Assembly (NCBI GenBank): GCA_946406115.1
Contig: OX291562.1
Coordinates: 4,928,001 to 4,992,000, forward strand
Length of the DNA stretch: 64,000 bases
DNA from: Apoda limacodes
Taxonomy: Eukaryota > Arthropoda > Insecta > Lepidoptera > Limacodidae
Reading direction: 5' to 3'
Below are positions 35,462 through 44,837 of this stretch, one piece after another (positions within the stretch are counted from its first letter, which is position 1; the number at the start of each line of letters is the position of its first letter). The notes beneath the pieces were generated by a model. It made no database searches, was not told the origin of the DNA, and worked only from the letters and a program-made list of their open reading frames with translations. The translations under genes were made by a program, and so were the position numbers.

Positions 35462-36546
35462 TGGAAGGTGGCGAGAGCGAGGTCCTCTGCCAGCTCAACA
35501 AGCGAGGTGTCCTGAGGGAGCCCCTTGATGGCGATTTTCTGTGGTCGATCGCTGTCTAAGCTGTAGCAGTACCATGATACTGCATGGTCCAGCTTAGACA
35601 GCTCGTCTATATAGGCCACTACCGTACGATATTCCGAGGGCGACTTTGGGAAGAAACGTACCCCTTTGCCGAACGGCCGGGCGTTGGGGGCGTGGCCTAA
35701 TAAGGAGTGCAACTTTTTCAAGTGCGTCGACCACTGGGGGAGGGACTCCACAACTATCGGGGGGTGTCTGTCTTTGACCTTGTCTTTGGCATTGTCGTTG
35801 ACGTTGACAATGGTGGGCTGAGCAGTTGAGACTTTAGCTGACTGGGCGCTTGTTGCCTGCGCATAAGAATGACCGCTAAGCGGCGCTGCCGATGGAAGTG
35901 CAGAAAGCTGAGGGGGGGTAATCTCAGTAATTTCCATCCCTTCGAGAGGGGTGGGGTCATGAAGGGACTCAACGGCGGCCTTTGAAGTGGACGCTTGGCC
36001 GGCCAGCGACTTATTCCGGTCGGCAATGGCCTCTCGGGCCTCTAAGCGTGCTCGCTCGGCGGGGTCCTTCGATGGGCTGAGGGAAAAGGGTCTCGGCCTT
36101 GTATCCCTGCTGCGTACCCTAGGGTCTCTCTGCGGCAGCGGGATTGAGGGCGGATTGAAGTTCCGCGGGACTGGCATAGGGGGCGTTATCTTGTTTGCGC
36201 TGCCCTGTTTGGACGACGACGGGTTCGGGTCTGGCCGGGGCGGGGTGTCCTCAATTGGAGAGAGCATGGTTGGAAGGGTGGGGAGATCTTCATCCCTAAA
36301 CATTTCATCGCCGGTGTCTGAGGCCGAGTAAATCGACGATTGGGATATGGCCGAGGCCATAGAAACCCTAGATGGGGGCCGAGAAGGTGGGAACGCGACC
36401 GAAAAGGGCCGGTCCGCGGCAGAAATTTCGCCGGTAAACAAATTACGCGCCACGACGGCGGCTGAGGGTTGGGAGCGTAACCATACGCCCCGTTTACGTA
36501 CGCCTCCTCTACGTACCGGTGGTGGGGGTCCTGGGGGTGGCGGCAT
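35317..36546 (-). pseudogene. LINE gag-like region (N-terminal part, ends by frameshift)
   Basis: 409 codons from MPPPPGPPPPVRRGGVRKRG. Residues 1-260 are Pro/Ser-rich and basic. About 265-385 match a PRE_C2HC-type domain of Jockey elements (SLPQWSTHLKKLHSLLG, KAIKGLPQDTS-like core, DELSKLDHAVSWYCY). A missing base at about 35463-35464 throws the frame: the true continuation is the next frame, which carries the zinc knuckles. The residues after about 360 here are therefore spurious. Family role: an RNA-binding protein of the retrotransposition particle. Confidence 0.82.
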
Positions 36547-36870
36547 TCCGCTAGTTGGCTGCTACCAGCATCCCTTGATGCGAGTCCGGCTGCAGCTGGG
36601 TCTGAGGGGTGGCCCAAAAGGGCCGGCCTTAGAAGAGTGACAAACGAAAGCGATCCGTGGCAATAAATGCCGAGAAAATAGAATAAAAATCGCTTACCAC
36701 TAAATCCTCCTCAAGACCGCTGAAAAAGCGGAAACCGTCTACATTCAAGCGCTGCTTTTGTAGGCGCAAACACGCAGAACACAACAAACACTTAGTCTCG
36801 TCTGTGCACGCACGTCCGCCGTCTACAGGAATTGTTGTCTTGAAGCACATACACTTTTTTCACTTGAGAT

Positions 36871-37149
36871 ATAATTTTAACTTGGAGAGTATTATACACA
36901 AGGATGATGATGATGATGTATGATGATGTATGATGATGATAGATGATAGATGTAGATCCTTAGGTAATCCGTAAAGTTCCGAAGTTATAAGTAATTAAAG
37001 TGAATTTTTATTTTTCTGAAAAAAGTGTTAATTTTAGAAAAGTGTAAAAAGTGTATGAACCGTAAGTAAAGTGAAATTATTGACACTAAGTCTTTATTTT
37101 TGAGTGCTTACCTATTGTTTCATGTATTTTTTATAACTCTGTGTGTCGT
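36871..37149. repeat. LINE/BEL junction with GAT-rich microsatellite
   Basis: A GATGAT/GATGTA microsatellite (about 36903-36956) is followed by AT-rich sequence. The missing part of the 5' LTR is not recognisable here. A TGGGGTC... motif at about 37157 could be a primer-binding site, but no matching tRNA was tested. Confidence 0.45.
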
Positions 37150-39412
37150 ATTTGTTGGGGTCATTTTCGGTTTCAAATTACGTAAATTTTTGTAAAACGT
37201 TTAAATTCACGGGAGTCGTTGTGAAAACGTTAAAAATAAATCGTGGTGACCTACGTATACGTATTTCGGGCAATACGTGTACTAGTTATAAATTTAAAAT
37301 TTTTAAATTTTTCCTGAAATTCAGTTTTTATAAATTTTCATAACTCTTCAGTTTTAAGTTTTGGAAAAGTCTTATACACGCGTGTTATACCGTGTATTCA
37401 TTTTAAATTCACGTTTGTGCACGTATTACTTATGATACGTGTACTAGTTATAATTTTTAAAAATTTTAATTTTCCTGAATTTCGAAATTTTTAAATTTTC
37501 ATAACTTTTCAGTTTTATATTTTTAAATTTTCAGTTTTCAATTTTGAAAACTTCTTGTACATGCGTGTTATCTCGTGTACTTATTTTGAATTTACGTTCG
37601 TGCACGTATTCCTTGCGGTACGTGTACTTTTAATAATAATTTTAATTTTTCGGAAAACTTGTGAAAATCCAAATCGTAATAATTTGAGCTCTTAGGCATA
37701 TGGGAATTTCGTGTATATGCTTTAAATACATGGGTATACATTATTCCATGCAAAAATCGTTCTCTTTATTATTATTTGATTTTTTTCGAAAAAACCTAAT
37801 TTTTAAAAATAATAATTTTTTTTATTTTTGTGCAATCGGGAACTTCTTGTACATGTTTTATATGTATATGTGCTCGCATAATTGACGTGTACTAAAAATA
37901 GTACTTTAAATTTATTTTAAATTTTTGTAATTTTAAAATAATAATTTTTAAAACTTATGTACCTACACACGCGCATTTCCGTGTGTACGTACTTGCGAGC
38001 GTCTATTTTAAAATTATTGTACGTATACATATGTGGTACGCCTTTGCGTACTTGTTATTATTACTTAAACATTATTTTGAGTAATAATATGCTCACATCT
38101 ATGTATACAAGTACTTCCGCGTGCCTATTTTAAATTTTGTACGTATACATATGTTGTACAATTTATGTACTTTTATCTTATCACTTTAACTTTCTTTGAG
38201 GTGATAACATTTTTGAATCTATGTATACGTTTCTTGTAGGCACTTATATTAATTGATGTGCGTATACATACGTTGTGCAATTTATGTACTTCTTATCACT
38301 TCGCTACCTTTTTGAGTGATAACATTTGAATTTATGTATACGTGTATTTGATGTGGCTATTTAAATTGATGAAGCCAGACCTTCTTATTGTTCAGTATTT
38401 TTGTAACAATAATTTTTAAATTTCTAAACGTGTATGTATACATGTATTTTCGTGTAGCTATTTTAAATTTATGTGTACATAGCTACGCGTGCTTTGTGCG
38501 AGTTCACCACAAAGTTGTTCGAGTACAAAGAGTACTTCAATAGTTTTGAAGACTCAATAATATTTTAAAGTTGTATGTCTATACGCGCATTTCCGTGTGG
38601 TTATTTAATTGATGTGCGTATATGTGTTTGGTACAACTCGAGTACCTACTTACGATTGTTTTTTCAATATTCTTTGAAAAACAATATTTTTGAATTTAAT
38701 GTCTACGCGTACCTATTTCCGTGTGTTTATTTTAATTGATACGCGTACGCCTATTTTGTACATCCGTGTACTTACTATTATTATTTCAATGTTTTGAATA
38801 ATTATTTTGAATAACTTGTACCTATCTTTGTGTAATATCGGGTACATGTTTTGATGTATATGTGCACACGTGCAGTCGCGTGTGCTTATGTGTGCGTTTA
38901 CGTGTTGAAAACGAAACGCATACTTTGAAATATTATTTTAATTTTACGAAATTATAAAATAATTATTTTTGAATAACTCGTACTCTGTATTATATCGGGT
39001 ACTTGTTTTGATTTTAAATATTATATGCATAAGTGTATTTAATATTCGGTGTGGTTATTTTGAATAGATGTATGTAAGTATATTGTACAAGCCAGGCCAT
39101 CTTAATTGTTCCAATAATTTTGGTAAACAATTATTTTAAATTATTTAATCTGTGTACCTACGTACACCTAATTTTTAAATATATGTGTATACGTGACAAG
39201 CTCCGTAACACTTATTTTTAATTTTAAATATTTGGGTTCTTTCTCTTGTTCTGAAACATTTTGCTTACGTGTTAGTACTAAGGTGTAACTCGATACAACT
39301 ATCTGTTCTCAAATTTGATATTTGTGCTCGTTTAAATTTTACTGTGTATGTGCATTTGTGTTCGTGTTGGGATTCAATTTTGTTGTGCTTATTTAAAAAA
39401 TAAAAAAGTACA
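37150..39412 (+). repeat. Long AT-rich leader of the BEL element built of degenerate hairpin-bearing tandem units
   Basis: From about 37270 to 39180 the sequence is a series of diverged units of roughly 90-160 bp. Common blocks in order are: ATTTCCGTGTG, CTATTTTAAATT, GATGTGCGTATACATA, TTGTACAATTTATGTACTT, a hairpin, then TTTTTGAATTTATGTATACG. Earlier units (37276 and 37437) share ACGTGTACTAGTTATAA and TTTAAATTTTCATAAC at 161-bp spacing. Stems can be paired in at least eight successive units between 38056 and 39132 although their sequences differ. No coding frame. It lies directly before the gag start. Confidence 0.75.
38056..39132 (+). ncRNA. Series of eight hairpins with changing stem sequence (putative structured RNA)
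   Basis: Stem arms: 38056-38065/38080-38089 (TATTATTACT), 38178-38184/38201-38207 (TTATCAC), 38293-38300/38315-38322 (TTATCACT), 38385-38392/38405-38412 (TTATTGTT), 38531-38540/38546-38554 (one bulge), 38655-38667/38674-38685 (one bulge), 38780-38789/38794-38802 (one bulge), 39104-39110/39126-39132 (AATTGTT). Loops are 4-16 nt. Both arms change together between units, which suggests structure rather than sequence is kept. That it acts as RNA is inference. Confidence 0.4.
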
Positions 39413-40135
39413 ATGCCTAACACACGTAGCCAAAAAGCCGCGTCAAAGGCTGGCCACGATGAACGGGGGATTAACGTACCCGAGTCGGTACGTCCCACGA
39501 CGGCGTCTAGCGCTGTCGGTGCTGCGTCGACGAGGACAGGATGCTCGTCGGCCAGCGTGCGTATACAGAGTGCGGAACTCGAAGCGTTGCAAAAAATTGC
39601 GGAGCTCCGTACGGAACGTTTGCAGTACGAAAGAGCGGTAGAAAAAAGACGTATAGAATCGGAAAATAAACGTATAGAAATAGAAAATAAACGTATGGAA
39701 GCGGCAAAAGAAAGTATGGAAGCTCAAGAAAATATTATTAAAAACGGCTTGAGCTTCAAATTTCTCAAATAAATGAAGACGATTCTTCACTGGGAACTAA
39801 AGCTAGGTCAACTCTCACTGCATCGCGGGTTGAACTAGACACACATAACGACGCTCACGATAGCGTCGTCACGGCCAGGTCGGTGGTACGCAACGTCTCT
39901 CCCATACGGGGGGAGGGGAGCTCGAGGCGCCAAAGTAAAGCGTCGATAGAGCTCTCTACGCCAGGCGTCGCAGATAAAAGTGGTACCACCTGCCGCCTAC
40001 GCCGTATTGAAGAGGAGCGTGGGGCTTATATGAGCACCCTGCGCTCACACCACACCGCCAAGCGAGGGGCGCTACTGAGCCCCCCACGCTGGCACCCTAG
40101 CAACCCACACAGGGAGGTCCAAGGCCCCCCACACC

Positions 40136-40360
40136 GGCGTCGCGTGGAAGTCCGCGGGGACATGGAAGGTCCTCTGCTCCCACGCACGCCACAGGCTGAA
40201 GATGACATCGGCCGCACACTCGCACGTCGCGTGGATACCGCCGAGGACATGGAACGTCCTAGGCTCCCACGCACGTCACAGGCTGAGGATGACCTCGGCA
40301 TCACTTTTGCACGTCGCGTGGATGCCGGCGGGGACCTGGAATGTCCTCTGCTCCCACGTT
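40136..40360 (+). repeat. 87-bp tandem repeat inside gag (about 2.5 units)
   Basis: Each unit encodes 29 residues beginning RRVE/RRVD and containing DME-P-LPRT-QAEDD. The array runs up to the point where the LINE tail is inserted. Confidence 0.8.
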
Positions 40361-40496
40361 GCAAAGGGTCGGCAACGCGCGAGTGATGCCCCTGGTGTTG
40401 CAAGCGTCCATAGGCTACGGTGACCGCTTACCATCAGGCGGACCGTAGGCTTGTTTGCCACCTTAGTGGTATAAAAAAAAAAAAAAAAAAAAAAAA
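40352..40496 (+). mobile_element. 5'-truncated LINE tail inserted in gag
   Basis: Begins near AAAGGGTCGGCAACGCGCGA (the KGRQRA codons of the LINE C-terminus), continues with GGTGTTGCAAGCGTCCATAG and GGACCGTAGGCTTGTTTGCC, and ends in an A-run of about 24. It is the best preserved 3' end of the family seen at 10478, 13560, 20285, 47085 and 61640. A possible short target duplication is ACGT on both sides. Confidence 0.8.
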
Positions 40497-41330
40497 ACGT
40501 ACGACGGTCAACGACACCCGGAAGGGGGTGTATCGCCGAACAAGGAAGAGGGACATGCTGCGTCACTGCAATTACCATATCCTCTTCGGCATGCGTCTGC
40601 TGACAGGGACTGCGGCAATCTTGAGCCGTACCATAATGAGATGGAGGAGGGGGAGCGACGTAACCGCTTCTCCTTTGGGACACCTGCCTATCAAAAAAGA
40701 AGAGGTCACGACGGAGGGATGAAAGGGGGGGAGCGACGTGACCGCTCCTTCTCAAGAAGAAGATGTGATCAAGCAGATGCATTGAAGGACTTAGCGACAT
40801 CAAGGTCGCCACAAAGACAAGTCCTTGAGCTTCCACTTTACAGTGGCGCTCGTCACGAATGGCTGCCTTTCATGGCAGCAGTCAGGGACTCTGCCTGGCT
40901 TTACAAATTTTCGCCTGCAGAGAACCTAGCAAGACTTCGTTCTTGCCTACGCCATGAAGCGCGTGAATCGGTGTCGGCGTTGCTTTATACCGCTGCCGAC
41001 CCCGACCAAATTTTGAAGACGCTTGAACAAATATATGGAAGACCTGAGATCTTAGTCAATGGATTTCTGAGCGACCCCCGGCACTTACAACGCCCCAGGC
41101 CGTCATTGACAGAACTCAACGACTTCGCTGTCAAACTAAAGGATCAAAATCACGCCTATAATAGAAGGTACACTGAACCAGTGATGGACGAGATACAAAA
41201 TATGATCCAGTGGCAAGGTAAAATGAAGATGCCACTAAGCTGTGAACCAGCAAACATGACGTCAAAAATTGACATGTCGTGTTCTGACGTACGACTTGAA
41301 GTCAGTGGGCAGCACATTGAAAAACATTGA

Positions 41331-42178
41331 GTCTGCTGAACAATGCCCACACTGATGAATTGGGCTTCAAGCTGCAACTTGTTCGCGTACCACAAGAGGT
41401 ACGCCAACAACGGCGTACGCCAACCAAAAGCGAAGCTCTCAAAGGAAAGCTTCATTTGAACAAAAGTCCATCAGAAAATAAAACGAATGACTTCGTGAGA
41501 TGGCCCAAGATATCGAACAGCGTGACAACAACACGTGTCACACACTGTTTTAGTTTGAAGACGCGCTCTATTAAGAAAAGAGAGCAGCTCGCATGTTTTG
41601 AACCAGCAAAGGCCGAGCGCCAAGGCGAAATAAAAAGCGAGTGCCAGAATAAAGAACTTGTTCGCGCACCACAAGCGGTACGCCAACAACGGCGTACGCC
41701 AACCAAAAGAGAAGTTATCAATGGAAAGCTTCAGTTGGACCGAAGCCTAAGGCTGAAAAAATTGAACGTGAAGACTTCACAACTCCCGCGCAATAGCAAT
41801 TTAGATGCACGCTCTTTAAAGAAAAAAGAGCTGCATTAATTTTATAACGCCAATGAAGATGGCGGTCCGCACGACTTCTCAGAACGAAGCGTCGCCGACA
41901 GTAAAAATGTTAGCCATTTTGAAGAGGCTAAACCAGTTGCCATTCAAAAGGCATATGAAGAAGTTTTTTGTGTGGACATACAGTGCCTTAAGAAAAGGAA
42001 GAAGGGCACGTGGCTGAATGAACCACGACAGCAACCGTCTGGTCGCCCTCCGGAAAAAATGGGAGGTACATTACACAGACGTACGCATAAAAGGAGGCGT
42101 CTTAAGACGCCGCCCCGCAAGTCGACTAGCCGTCCTGCAGTGTACCAAGGAGGCTTCGACAAGCTGCGCCGAGGGGAG
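41331..42178 (+). other. BEL element 3' interior with internal duplication
   Basis: No pol is present. A frame from 41327 to 41839 is largely made of a duplication with a 279-bp period: CTTGTTCGCGTACCACAAGA at 41378 recurs as CTTGTTCGCGCACCACAAGC at 41657, each followed by ACGCCAACAACGGCGTACGC. The encoded 170 residues are basic and match nothing I recognise. The rest, to 42178, looks like residual gag/pol-end sequence. Confidence 0.6.
42171..42178 (+). promoter_or_regulatory. Polypurine tract of the BEL element
   Basis: GAGGGGAG lies immediately before the TGTT start of the 3' LTR, the position where plus-strand DNA synthesis is primed in LTR retroelements. Confidence 0.8.
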
Positions 42179-43204
42179 TGTTACGGACGGACAGCAACAG
42201 TAACGTTGCACCGTCGACATACGCGCAAAAAATGAACTTTCAAAAAACTACGCAACTAGTTTTATCAAAACTCAAAGTTGCTAGTTCCTGAAAATGTCAC
42301 GGCTTCTGGAGCTACTGTCAGAACGTGACTTTTCGATTTTTTAACAATACTGTAAAGTGAACCACATGTGTTTTTTTGGTTCTCACACATTCATTTCTAG
42401 ACATAAATGTATGCCAATTGATTTTTTATACTATGCAAAACACAACTGACGTAGTAGTAAAATAAAAAATGTAAAAAGTCAAAATTTGTACTAAAAGTTC
42501 GAAAACAGATTTTGAAGCCTCATATTTATATGAAACTGAGCAGCCAATCAGAGCACAGACGAAAGTGGGAGAATGGCTCGGAACAAAAACACCATTGAAA
42601 AATATTAAATTACTGGCTCGGCCCAATATAAAATTAGAAAGTTCGAGGTAAAAATCTGGAAAATACCGGTTTGAACTGGTTATTGGGTTTCCAAAATAAA
42701 AACAACGTTCTCTGATTGGTCTAAAATAAATGATTTGAACATTTCCTCCTAGACCAAAAAGTATAAAAGGAGACGCAATTTTCATACAGGATGCAGTGAA
42801 AGTTCAACAGTTCCAGGAAAATAAGTGAAGAAACCAACTGAAGAAAGAACAAGTTATATATATATGTCAAGAAAGAACCAACATTTTTATAACTCAAGAT
42901 TACTTCAAGAAAGAAGTAACATTTTTATAAATCAAGAAAATTCGTAGAAGTTAAGTAAAATCAGTGAAGCGTAAATTAAAATCACGATTTTAAAGAAAGT
43001 GTTTGTAATTTATAGATAAGTGTTTGTAAATTATAATTTTGAAAAATGTTAAATGAGTTGTCCATATAAGTGTTAATTGCGTTTAAGGCAATTATAAGCT
43101 GTTGCAAGCAGAATCCAATTTGTTTCATTTTTTCAATTTTACAGTGGGCTTTTTCAGAGCCCACATTTCTATAAACCTACAGTCCACTAGCTCTGTCCGC
43201 AACA
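42179..43204 (+). repeat. 3' LTR of the BEL/Pao-like element (1026 bp)
   Basis: Starts TGTTACGG right after the polypurine tract and ends CCGCAACA, which makes an 8-bp inverted terminus with one mismatch. It carries two inverted CCAAT-type boxes, CCAATCAGAG at 42544-42553 and CTCTGATTGG at 42710-42719, and a TATA box TATAAAAG at 42762-42769. It is followed by GATTG, one mismatch from the TATTG before the 5' LTR stub. Confidence 0.85.
42762..42769 (+). promoter_or_regulatory. LTR TATA box
   Basis: TATAAAAG, with CCAAT-type boxes about 45 and 210 bp upstream. The expected start, about 25-30 bases downstream, falls near TTTTCATACAGG at 42779-42790. Confidence 0.7.
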
Positions 43205-43849
43205 GATTGGATTTGTAAAATTCTGTAATCCGAAGTACAAATTATTATTTTCGGTAAGTAATAAAACTATGTTGTTGTTATTAGCTTACGAAATCAATAA
43301 AATGTACTTAAAATTATATTGTTTTGTAATTGCCAGAAATTTTCTTTTTGAAATTAATAAAATTTAGTATTAACGCATTTTAATAAACAGTTTCTTTATT
43401 CGAACAATATTTTTTTTCTCCGTGAATGCAATTTTTTTTTGCCACAAATCAAATAATAATAATAATTAAAGAACTTTAAAGGAATCCTATAAAGGAAAAA
43501 AATAGGGCTCAAGCGCGTAACTGTAAAGTCAATTCGTAAAAAATATCGTACATACATAAACTGCAAAGATCACGCACATTAAATGAAGTCAAAATAGTGA
43601 ATGACAGGTTAGTGGTGATAGAAGAATTTACCCCAATCCATCCTACCCTATTTCCTTCATCGTTTTGTGCGCGGTTTACATTATCAGAGTAACTTTATCT
43701 CTTTTTCTCTTAATGCGCACAATATGGACGCCGCGAAGGCGTTATGAATACGCATCACATGAGCACAACAAAATAAAAGATGTAAGCAGTACCGACTTCG
43801 TAGGCTACTCAATAGCAACCTGCGTCACACTTTGTACTCATAATAAATA
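43205..43849. other. Host flank of the BEL element, no gene
   Basis: AT-rich, with no coding frame worth supporting. A 61-codon frame at 43665 has no family features. Confidence 0.35.
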
Positions 43850-44095
43850 AATATTTTTGGACATTAGATACAATGCCCTATGATCCCAAACTAATCAAAA
43901 CTAATAGAAACAGGCACACATATATAAATATTTGTATTTTGTAAATACATACATATTATAAATGAAAAAACATGGAAAATAGCCAGTGTTAAGACAAACA
44001 CAAATGTTCATTACATAAGTGTTTGTCCTTTGCTGGTATCAAACCCACGCTATTTAACAGTCAACTGATTACCCACTGAGACACAGAGCCGATAT
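43850..44095 (-). mobile_element. tRNA-derived SINE (GCGCCGTCTGG-ended family)
   Basis: Minus orientation. GGACATTAGATACAATGCCC at the low end and a tRNA-like head near ACCCACTGAGACACAGAGCC at the high end match 10700-10932 and 46145-46415 in order. Diverged. Confidence 0.6.
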
Positions 44096-44124
44096 ACTTA
44101 ATAAACGTACAAAAACCAAGTACT

Positions 44125-44290
44125 TAATCTTTTTATCCCTACTTCCTTGCCTGTTATCAGTTACGTTGTTACAGCTAAATCACTGAACTGATTTTGATAA
44201 AACTTGACAAGGAGATTATCTAGCATCCGAGGATAGGCAAAGGGTATATTAGTAAAGTCTACGCGAAAAAATTACGAGTAAAAGCTAATT
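44125..44290 (+). repeat. Dispersed repeat, CTAATATTATAAATG family fragment
   Basis: Includes AAATCACTGAACTGATTTTG and GCATCCGAGGATAGGCAAAG; the ends are eroded. Confidence 0.45.
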
Positions 44291-44429
44291 CTTCAAATAA
44301 AAATAATGCCTGCAAAATAATAATAGCAACTATTCATCCCGTTACAATGTGGTATGGTTATGGGTTAGAGACATAATTTTTTCTTGTATACACTTTTTAT
44401 ACAGTACTCTAATTATTTACTAGATTTCA

Positions 44430-44565
44430 TTTCTGGCGAAAGAAAAAAATATGCCTTACCTATCCAAATATTTTTGGGCAACGGGTTTTTCTTAACTATA
44501 TAAACATTTTGTAACTCGAAACGCGTTATTATCATAATAAATTACCATATGCCATAGTCGCAAAG
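44430..44565 (+). repeat. Dispersed repeat shared with 30238-30400
   Basis: TTCTTAACTATATAAACATT, AACTCGAAACGCGTTATTAT and CATATGCCATAGTCG match the copy at 30238. Confidence 0.5.
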
Positions 44566-44837
44566 AGCACATTCATTCGTATAATGCCAATGAATTATTA
44601 AATAATCACAGTTATTAATAAATTAATCAAATGTAATGAATTCTTGTAAGACCATCACGCTTTGAACACATTGTTTTGAGTCCTTTGGGTCTAACACCAG
44701 ATGAATAAACGTCGAGAACCAGTAAAAGTTTGTTTCGCGTGTAAGACCCTATGGAATCAGAAATAATGTATGTATTCACCGAACTCTGGTTATTTAATAA
44801 TTTACTGGTATTTCATGCATGCATACATGATTTATGG

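Larger units (their letters stand above)
31330..36870 (-). mobile_element. Nearly full-length Jockey-clade LINE
   Basis: Minus-strand non-LTR retrotransposon, clearly GC-richer than the surrounding DNA. Order: 5' UTR (about 36870-36547), gag-like region with a PRE_C2HC-type domain and zinc knuckles, AP-type endonuclease, reverse transcriptase, and a 3' UTR (31810-31330) with a long pyrimidine-rich stretch. Only one disabling change is obvious, a one-base deletion near 35463. No A tail is visible at the 3' end, and no target duplication is seen on the two sides, so both ends are approximate. It abuts the 5' LTR stub. Confidence 0.88.
39413..41330 (+). pseudogene. BEL/Pao-like gag, frameshifted and interrupted
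   Basis: Starts MPNTRSQKAASKAG, a common beginning of BEL gag, followed by a charged coiled-coil segment (LQKIAELRTERLQYERAVEK). A frameshift at about 39750 moves the continuation to the frame read from 39883 (MVRNVSPIRGEGSSRR). A LINE tail inserted at about 40352-40496 interrupts it. The last part (40641-41330) has a DUF1759-like gag core: LELPLYSGARHEWLPFMAAV, ENLARLRSCLRHEARESVSA and LEQIYGRPEILV. The usual zinc knuckles, protease, RT, RNase H and integrase are all missing. Family role: a capsid-type protein of a retrotransposon particle. Confidence 0.8.

Noticed and set aside
34014..36331. Several 60-115 codon plus-strand ORFs within the LINE
   Set aside because: They are antisense shadows of the GC-rich LINE coding frames.
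37157..37175. Primer-binding site of the BEL element (TGGGGTCATTTTCGG)
   Set aside because: It starts with the expected TGG but no tRNA match was testable and the LTR end beside it is not recognisable, so it is only mentioned as a possibility.
40420..40722. 100-codon frame with a long Lys run
   Set aside because: The Lys run is the A tail of the inserted LINE fragment; the frame is accidental.
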